Assembly: GCA_022848825.1 (NCBI GenBank)
Contig: JAJISH010000064.1
Coordinates: 1 to 8,464 of the forward strand
Direction of reading: 5' to 3'
Length of the DNA: 8,464 nt
Origin: Thermoplasmatota archaeon
GTDB taxonomy: Archaea; Thermoplasmatota; Thermoplasmata; RBG-16-68-12; JAGMCJ01
Part shown: positions 4,544 through 8,464 of the stretch, piece by piece
How positions within the stretch are numbered: position 1 is the stretch's first letter
Layout: each line of letters begins with the position of its first letter
Program-made: the position numbers and the translations under genes
The notes under the pieces: generated by a model
Seen by the model: the letters and a program-made list of their open reading frames with translations, nothing else
Told to the model about the DNA's origin: nothing
Database searches by the model: none

Positions 4544-6830
4544 CTCCTCTCGTTGTCAACCTTCTCATGACGAGGACGATTATGAACGAGACCATTATCA
4601 ATAGAATGCTGGCAAGCCCCGCCTGGTAGAAGCTTCCCGATCTGATAAGCTCCACGATGTAGACCGGGGCGGTGATCGCTTTGGGGGATACCGCCAGCGT
4701 CGCACCTGTCTCTCCCAAGCTCCTGGTGAAGGTCATTATCGCACCAGCTAGGACTGAGGCCTTCATCATGGGGAACATCACCCGTCTGAAGACTTGCAGG
4801 GGTTTGGCACCGAGCGTTCTCGCGGTATCTTCGTATGTCGTGTCCAAACTCTCAAGGGCTCCGACCACATTTCTGACCACAAAGGGATAGGTGAAGGCCA
4901 CATGGGCCATTACGATGAGAAAGACGTCAGCCGTGACCGGCAGGAAGGGCTGGGTGGTCCAGAAGAGTCCAAGGGAGAAACCCAGCGCAGCGGTCGGAAC
5001 GATGAACGGTATGTTCACCAGAACATCGAGGACGCCCGCCGCCTTCTTCTTACGTGAGCGTGCGATGAGAATTCCCATCGGGATCCCGAGAAGAAGGACT
5101 ATCGTGGTCACCACGCCCGCGATTGCGAACGAGAGGCCAAGGCTGCTCCAGAACGCTCCCCAATCTGCCGTCTGAGAGGGCTCTGCGGTCGCCACGAAGC
5201 CGAAGATGAAGAACGCCGGGACCAGGACCACGAACGTGAGGAAGAAGAAGGCCCCTGCGTCCTTCAGTTTGGGGAAGGCCCCTTTGCTCAGTTTCTTCTC
5301 CAGATTCGTCCAGACCTTTCTCATCGGCAGCTTGACTTTCGTGACAATTAGCTTCACGATGATGAGCAGGATGATCGAGAGGACGATGAGCACAATGCTC
5401 ACGAAGGCGAGGGCGGGAACGAGAGCGTCGTTGAAGAGCGAGGCCGATTTCATCGTTCCGATCAGAGCCGTGGCATTGTATTCCCTGCTTTGGATAGTCG
5501 ACAGTGCCGCCATGACGCCGCCAGTTTCGCTCAGCGTCTTCGCCAGGCAGAGTATGGCGCCTGTCACGATGCCGGACCTGAAGAGGGGCAAAGTGACGGT
5601 CCTCGCGGCAGTAAGTCTGCTCGCACCGCAGGCCCTCGCTGCCACCTCGTAGTTGATGTCGATCTCCTCGAGTATTGCCGCAAGGGACCTGACCATGTAA
5701 GGGAAGGAGAATACGATCTGGAGGAGGAGGAGCAGGACGAAGGCGGAGTTTGTGAAGCTTATCGCGCCCCAGGGCTTGTCTATTCCCGGCGTTATCCCCC
5801 AGAAGAGGGCAGCCGAGAATCCCATGGCCGCCGTCGGGATCGCGAGCGGCATGTCGATCAGAGTGTTGACGTACGACTTCCCCCTGAACTCCTTCCTCAC
5901 CAGGACCCAGGCGATTGGGAGACCCACCACGAGATCGATGAGGGTCGCGATTATTGCTACGACGAAGGACAGCGTCAGCGCCCCGGTGACCTGGGAGAGC
6001 ACCTCCCTCGAGAACGATCTCGTGAGGACCATCGGTGCCGGCGAGGAGCCATCTGCCGGGTCGGGCATATTGACGCCGATCCCTTCGAGATTGGAATCCG
6101 TCCACAGGCCAGAGTCCTCGACAACCCTGACCCTGAAGTAGTGCACCTCATCGAGAGCGACGGTGACGGCGGTCGAGTGGTTGGTGGGGATTGCTATCGT
6201 GTCCACGAGCGTGGCGCTTCCAGGAACGAATTGCGAATCATTGGACGCGTACACTTCGTAGCTGGAGAAGTCGTCGTCCTCTGATACGGTCCAGTTCAAT
6301 GTGACGATGTCACCCTGAACCCAGAGCGAGAGGAGCTCGACGGGCTCCGGGGATGTGTACTGGGCGTCCATGTTGTCCGACAGCTGGTTCGAGTCCGTCC
6401 ACAGCCCGCTCGAGTCGACGACCCGTATCCTGGCATAGTACCGGTCACCGGCCGGTATCCCCGAGACCATGGTGAAGGCGCTCGACCTTGCCTTCTCGAG
6501 GCTGACATCTCCTCCCTTGGTGTCTATGGTCAGAACGAGCGTTGAGCTGTTGGGAGCGAATCCGCTTGTCGTTGAGAAGTGCACCTCATATCTGGCGAAG
6601 TCCGGATCGTTGTTCTTCTCCCAGTAGAGGTTCGTGGTCTTCTTGTTCCCGAAGACCTGGGTCTGGATATCGTCCCACCCCGTGAAGGCGTAGGACATGA
6701 CGTAAAGCGTGGGGAGTAGAACGATCAGAAGAAAGAAGAGAATGATGAAGGCATACCAAGCTTTGGAGACGGACCGCCCTGAAACGAAGTTCAGCGCTCT
6801 CCTCCCCAAGTTCATAGTTCCAACCTTCAC
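4536..6830 (-). CDS. Fused two-domain ABC importer permease with extracellular tandem FN3-like insert
   Basis: Single-chain membrane subunit with two binding-protein-dependent transport domains, 764 residues. Predicted helices: 25-47, then about 281-310, 325-345, 362-383, 417-440 and 471-497 for half 1; 526-548, 562-590, 605-625, 635-657, about 690-708 and 735-757 for half 2. EAA-type ATPase-docking loops: E395...G402...LP414-415 and E667...G674...FP686-687. Each is followed by a SETGG or GETGA element (434-438, 706-710) resembling oxyanion-type permeases. Between helices 1 and 2 lie about 210 extra residues with two FN3-like repeats; the basic N-terminus (GRRALNF, GRSVSK) puts this loop outside. 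Half 2 has only about 15 residues there. GTG at 6830 is the outermost start; ATG at 6815 (MNLGRR) is equally possible and neither has a good Shine-Dalgarno. First gene of the operon, divergent from korA. Function as importer permease is secure, substrate unknown. Confidence 0.92.
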   Translation of the reverse strand: MKVGTMNLGRRALNFVSGRSVSKAWYAFIILFFLLIVLLPTLYVMSYAFTGWDDIQTQVFGNKKTTNLYWEKNNDPDFARYEVHFSTTSGFAPNSSTLVLTIDTKGGDVSLEKARSSAFTMVSGIPAGDRYYARIRVVDSSGLWTDSNQLSDNMDAQYTSPEPVELLSLWVQGDIVTLNWTVSEDDDFSSYEVYASNDSQFVPGSATLVDTIAIPTNHSTAVTVALDEVHYFRVRVVEDSGLWTDSNLEGIGVNMPDPADGSSPAPMVLTRSFSREVLSQVTGALTLSFVVAIIATLIDLVVGLPIAWVLVRKEFRGKSYVNTLIDMPLAIPTAAMGFSAALFWGITPGIDKPWGAISFTNSAFVLLLLLQIVFSFPYMVRSLAAILEEIDINYEVAARACGASRLTAARTVTLPLFRSGIVTGAILCLAKTLSETGGVMAALSTIQSREYNATALIGTMKSASLFNDALVPALAFVSIVLIVLSIILLIIVKLIVTKVKLPMRKVWTNLEKKLSKGAFPKLKDAGAFFFLTFVVLVPAFFIFGFVATAEPSQTADWGAFWSSLGLSFAIAGVVTTIVLLLGIPMGILIARSRKKKAAGVLDVLVNIPFIVPTAALGFSLGLFWTTQPFLPVTADVFLIVMAHVAFTYPFVVRNVVGALESLDTTYEDTARTLGAKPLQVFRRVMFPMMKASVLAGAIMTFTRSLGETGATLAVSPKAITAPVYIVELIRSGSFYQAGLASILLIMVSFIIVLVMRRLTTRGGA
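4541..4547 (-). promoter_or_regulatory. Shine-Dalgarno-like GGAGGTG overlapping the called start of ATPase 1
   Basis: Minus strand GGAGGTG, whose last three bases are the called GTG start. With the spacing seen at the other operon genes (5-6 nt) it would point to ATT at 4534, codon 4 of the same frame. Either initiation at GTG occurs by coupling from the permease stop (TAG, 4538-4536), or the rare ATT start is used. Confidence 0.5.
6081..6347 (-). repeat. FN3-like repeat 2 within the permease (residues about 162-250)
   Basis: Second copy: VTLNWTVSEDDDF, SSYEVYASN, QFVPGSATLV, HYFRVRVVED and SGLWTDSN, aligning closely with repeat 1; SGLWTDSN is identical in both. Even the DNA coding for it is similar (both copies contain CTGTGGACGGA), which suggests an internal duplication. 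A short linker (MPDPADGSSP) joins it to helix 2. Confidence 0.72.
6381..6635 (-). repeat. FN3-like repeat 1 within the permease (residues about 66-150)
   Basis: A beta-rich segment with the pattern LYWEKNNDPDF, YEVHFST, GFAPNSSTLV, then a D/G-rich loop, and YYARIRVVD followed by SGLWTDSN. This is the layout of a fibronectin type III domain (W in strand B, Y-x-V in strand C, Y-x-x-x-V in strand F). The same pattern recurs in repeat 2. The loop of repeat 1 is longer (IDTKGGDVSLEKARSS). Confidence 0.7.
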
Positions 6831-6869
6831 AAGTTGGCCTAAGCCTTGGGGGATATTCTCCTTCGATAG

Positions 6870-6875
6870 TTATAG
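6870..6875 (-). promoter_or_regulatory. Candidate TATA box for the transporter operon
   Basis: Minus strand CTATAA in the context AAACTATAACT. It would place +1 near 6847 and give a leader of about 17 nt to the GTG (6830) or 32 nt to the ATG (6815). A second, weaker element (GAATATC, 6852-6858) is spaced about 25 nt before the GTG and would make the mRNA leaderless. The two cannot be separated by reading. Confidence 0.45.
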
Positions 6876-6910
6876 TTTGGCCCTCTCGGAACCGTCACCC
6901 CGGTGGTCTG

Positions 6911-6926
6911 AGAAAGTCATTATATG
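6911..6926 (+). promoter_or_regulatory. BRE/TATA promoter of korA
   Basis: Purine-rich AGAAAG followed by ATTATATG. A start site about 25 nt beyond the TATA centre falls near 6947, leaving a leader of about 19 nt that contains the Shine-Dalgarno at 6952-6960. The arrangement supports the TTG start at 6966 and excludes the in-frame ATG at 6924, which lies in the TATA box itself. Confidence 0.6.
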
Positions 6927-6951
6927 CGGTATCACATCACCCTCTTGCTCA

Positions 6952-6960
6952 GGGAGGAGG
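6952..6960 (+). promoter_or_regulatory. Shine-Dalgarno of korA; decides its TTG start
   Basis: GGGAGGAGG ends five bases before the TTG at 6966. The spacing is the same as for the DUF47 gene. This is the reason for preferring TTG over the ATG at 6924 or the GTG at 6987. Confidence 0.8.
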
Positions 6961-6965
6961 ATGAA

Positions 6966-8464
6966 TTGGTACAGGATCTTCTAACAGTGATCGTGGGCGG
7001 GGAAGCAGGTCACGGCGTCAAGAAGAGCGGCAATGTGATCTCGACAATGATGAACGAACTCGGCAGGTACGTCTTCGAGATGGACGACTATCAGTCCCTG
7101 ATCAGGGGAGGTCACAACTTCTCAGTTATCTCCTCTTCCACATCTCCGGTGTACAGCCACTACATGTCAGCCGACATCATCGTCTGCTTGGACAAGAGGA
7201 GCGTTGACATGCACAAGGACAGGCTGAAGGACGGAGGCTCCTTTGTCTACAACGCGGACACTGTCACATTGGATTCTGGGACCGGCCTTCCGATGAAGTC
7301 GTGGGTCAAGGACATCAAAGGCATTCCCCTGATGGCGGGGACGATCGGGGTCGCGGCCGTGTCCGCCCTTTGCGGCGTCGAGTTCTCCTTCCTTGAGAGG
7401 ATCTTCAAGGCGAACTACCCGCGCGGTCTGGAAGCCAACGTCGAGCTGGCAAGGATGGTCTACGAGCGGATGAAGGACGACGAGGGCAAGCTCGAGCTGG
7501 CTACGGCGGAAACCCCACCGGGTCATCTGCTGGCGGGGAACGAGGCGATTGCGCTTGGTGCCGCAGCGGCGGGTCTGGATGTCTACATCGCATATCCCAT
7601 GACACCCGCTTCGACCGTCCTTCACTACCTGGCTGCTTTGAGCAAGAAGCTGGGGATTGCCGTCGTTCATCCCGAGACCGAGATCGCGGTTGTCAACATG
7701 GCGTTGGGATCCGCGTATGCAGGGGCTAGGACGGCGGTCGGGTCGAGCGGAGGAGGCTTTGCCCTGATGCACGAGGCCTTCAGCCTGGCGGGGATGAGCG
7801 AGACACCTCTCATGGTCATCCTGGCGTCGCGTCCGGGCCCGTCGACGGGTGTGCCGACCTACACCGGTCAGGGGGATCTAGACTTCGCGCTCAACGTGGG
7901 CCACGGCGAGTTCCCGAGAATCGTCCTGTCGCCATCGGGAACGAACCAGGCATTCGAGAAGGCCGCCGAGCTGCTCAATCTCGTCTGGAAGTTCCAGGTT
8001 CCCGGGATACTGCTCACCGAGAAGCATCTGGGAGAGAGCTGGATGACGACAATCATCGACCCGGAGAGCGTGAAGGTCACGAAACCGATCCTCTACGATG
8101 GACCGCTCGAGCAATACGGGCGGTACGAGAAGACCGATTCGGGCATCTCTCCGATGCTCTACCCACCCGCGAAGGGGACCGTTGTCAAGGCAAGCAGCTA
8201 CGAGCATGACCAGAAGGGCATCACTACCGAAGAGGGAGAGAAGATCGCAGAGATGCAGGAGAAGCGGTTCCGGAAGGAGAAGGCGATCGTGGAGGAGATG
8301 CGGGATCTGTTGACGATTACCACGCACGGCGAGGGAAGCAGGTCTCTTGTGACGTACGGCTCAACGACGCTATCCGCCCTGGAGGCGGTGAAGAACGTGG
8401 ACGACGTGAAGGTCGTCCAGGTCATCTACCTCAGGCCCTTCCCGGACTGGGCGCTCCGGGAGGC
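6966..8464 (+). CDS. korA: 2-oxoacid:ferredoxin oxidoreductase, fused gamma-alpha subunit (KorA type), 3' end cut
   Basis: Subunit of the thiamine-diphosphate enzyme that oxidatively decarboxylates 2-oxoacids to acyl-CoA with ferredoxin as acceptor; a beta subunit (KorB) is expected just beyond the window. Visible: 499 residues. Order: gamma domain (about 1-175) opening with VGGEAGHGVKKSG (10-22) and YQSLIRGGHN; then the alpha pyrimidine-binding domain from LLAGNEAIALG, with YPMTPAS (210-216), HPETEIAVVNMALG, RPGPSTGVPT (289-298) and GQGD (301-304). The C-terminal part has SSYEHDQKG and MQEKRFRKEKA. The family motif is normally YPITP, here YPMTP. In Sulfolobus enzymes this motif is tied to substrate/CoA handling. 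The TTG start is set by the Shine-Dalgarno. Substrate preference (2-oxoglutarate, pyruvate or broad) cannot be told from this subunit alone. It is divergent from the transporter operon with a 135-base gap. Confidence 0.92.
   Translation, partial: MVQDLLTVIVGGEAGHGVKKSGNVISTMMNELGRYVFEMDDYQSLIRGGHNFSVISSSTSPVYSHYMSADIIVCLDKRSVDMHKDRLKDGGSFVYNADTVTLDSGTGLPMKSWVKDIKGIPLMAGTIGVAAVSALCGVEFSFLERIFKANYPRGLEANVELARMVYERMKDDEGKLELATAETPPGHLLAGNEAIALGAAAAGLDVYIAYPMTPASTVLHYLAALSKKLGIAVVHPETEIAVVNMALGSAYAGARTAVGSSGGGFALMHEAFSLAGMSETPLMVILASRPGPSTGVPTYTGQGDLDFALNVGHGEFPRIVLSPSGTNQAFEKAAELLNLVWKFQVPGILLTEKHLGESWMTTIIDPESVKVTKPILYDGPLEQYGRYEKTDSGISPMLYPPAKGTVVKASSYEHDQKGITTEEGEKIAEMQEKRFRKEKAIVEEMRDLLTITTHGEGSRSLVTYGSTTLSALEAVKNVDDVKVVQVIYLRPFPDWALRE

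Larger units (their letters stand above)
6831..6965. promoter_or_regulatory. Divergent promoter region between the transporter operon and korA
   Basis: 135 bases with promoter elements facing both ways: CTATAA for the minus-strand operon and ATTATATG for korA, about 50 bases apart. I found no convincing operator palindrome; CACCCCGGTG near 6897 has only four-base arms. Shared control of the two units is possible but not shown. Confidence 0.5.

Noticed and set aside
5050..6105. 351-codon minus-strand open frame in another register inside the permease
   Set aside because: Rich in Arg, Gly and His, typical of a shifted frame of GC-rich coding DNA; the permease frame has helices and EAA loops across the same region.
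5490..6284. 264-codon plus-strand open frame
   Set aside because: Antisense shadow of the permease; charged low-complexity translation with no recognisable domain.
6890..6910. Small palindrome CACCCCGGTG in the divergent promoter
   Set aside because: Arms of only four bases; not enough to claim an operator.
6924..6965. Upstream in-frame ATG giving korA 14 more residues
   Set aside because: The ATG lies in the TATA box (ATTATATG), and the GGGAGGAGG site with five-base spacing points to TTG at 6966.
7167..7772. 201-codon minus-strand open frame
   Set aside because: Antisense to korA, which has continuous family motifs across this stretch.

Overview
The window looks like part of an archaeal chromosome, most plausibly a Thermoplasmatota-like euryarchaeote. 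The taxon is an inference. It rests on TATA-type promoter elements with no bacterial -35/-10 pairs, very heavy use of GTG and TTG starts, Shine-Dalgarno sites matching an archaeal 16S tail (GGAGGTGAT), one promoter placed for a leaderless mRNA, and archaeal-style proteins (fused gamma-alpha 2-oxoacid:ferredoxin oxidoreductase, PhoU-like DUF47 protein, PHP-type PolX).

Layout, left to right. Positions 1-1267 (minus) hold the N-terminal 422 residues of a family X DNA polymerase with a C-terminal PHP domain, cut by the window edge. Positions 1268-1669 are mostly non-coding, but contain a 43-residue small gene on the minus strand (1356-1487) with its own TATA-like box and ribosome binding site, plus the leaderless-type promoter of polX. 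Positions 1670-6830 (minus) are a tightly overlapping four-gene operon, transcribed as permease, ABC ATPase 1, ABC ATPase 2, DUF47/PhoU-like protein. Positions 6831-6965 are a divergent promoter region. Positions 6966-8464 (plus) hold the first 499 residues of a 2-oxoacid:ferredoxin oxidoreductase alpha subunit, cut by the window edge.

The operon is the most interesting part. It encodes a complete membrane and motor portion of an ABC importer: a single-chain 12-helix permease with an EAA loop in each half, and two different PotA/FbpC-type ATPases, each with a C-terminal TOBE-like region. No substrate-binding protein is visible. Instead, the first extracellular loop of the permease carries about 210 residues made of two tandem fibronectin-III-like repeats. 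The ATP sites are predicted to be unequal, because ATPase 2 has a degenerate signature (LSTGT). The last gene is a PhoU-like DUF47 protein with four E/D-x3-D motifs. I infer an oxyanion (possibly phosphate-type) importer with a built-in extracellular docking or tethering module and a PhoU-like regulator. The substrate is not proven by the sequence.
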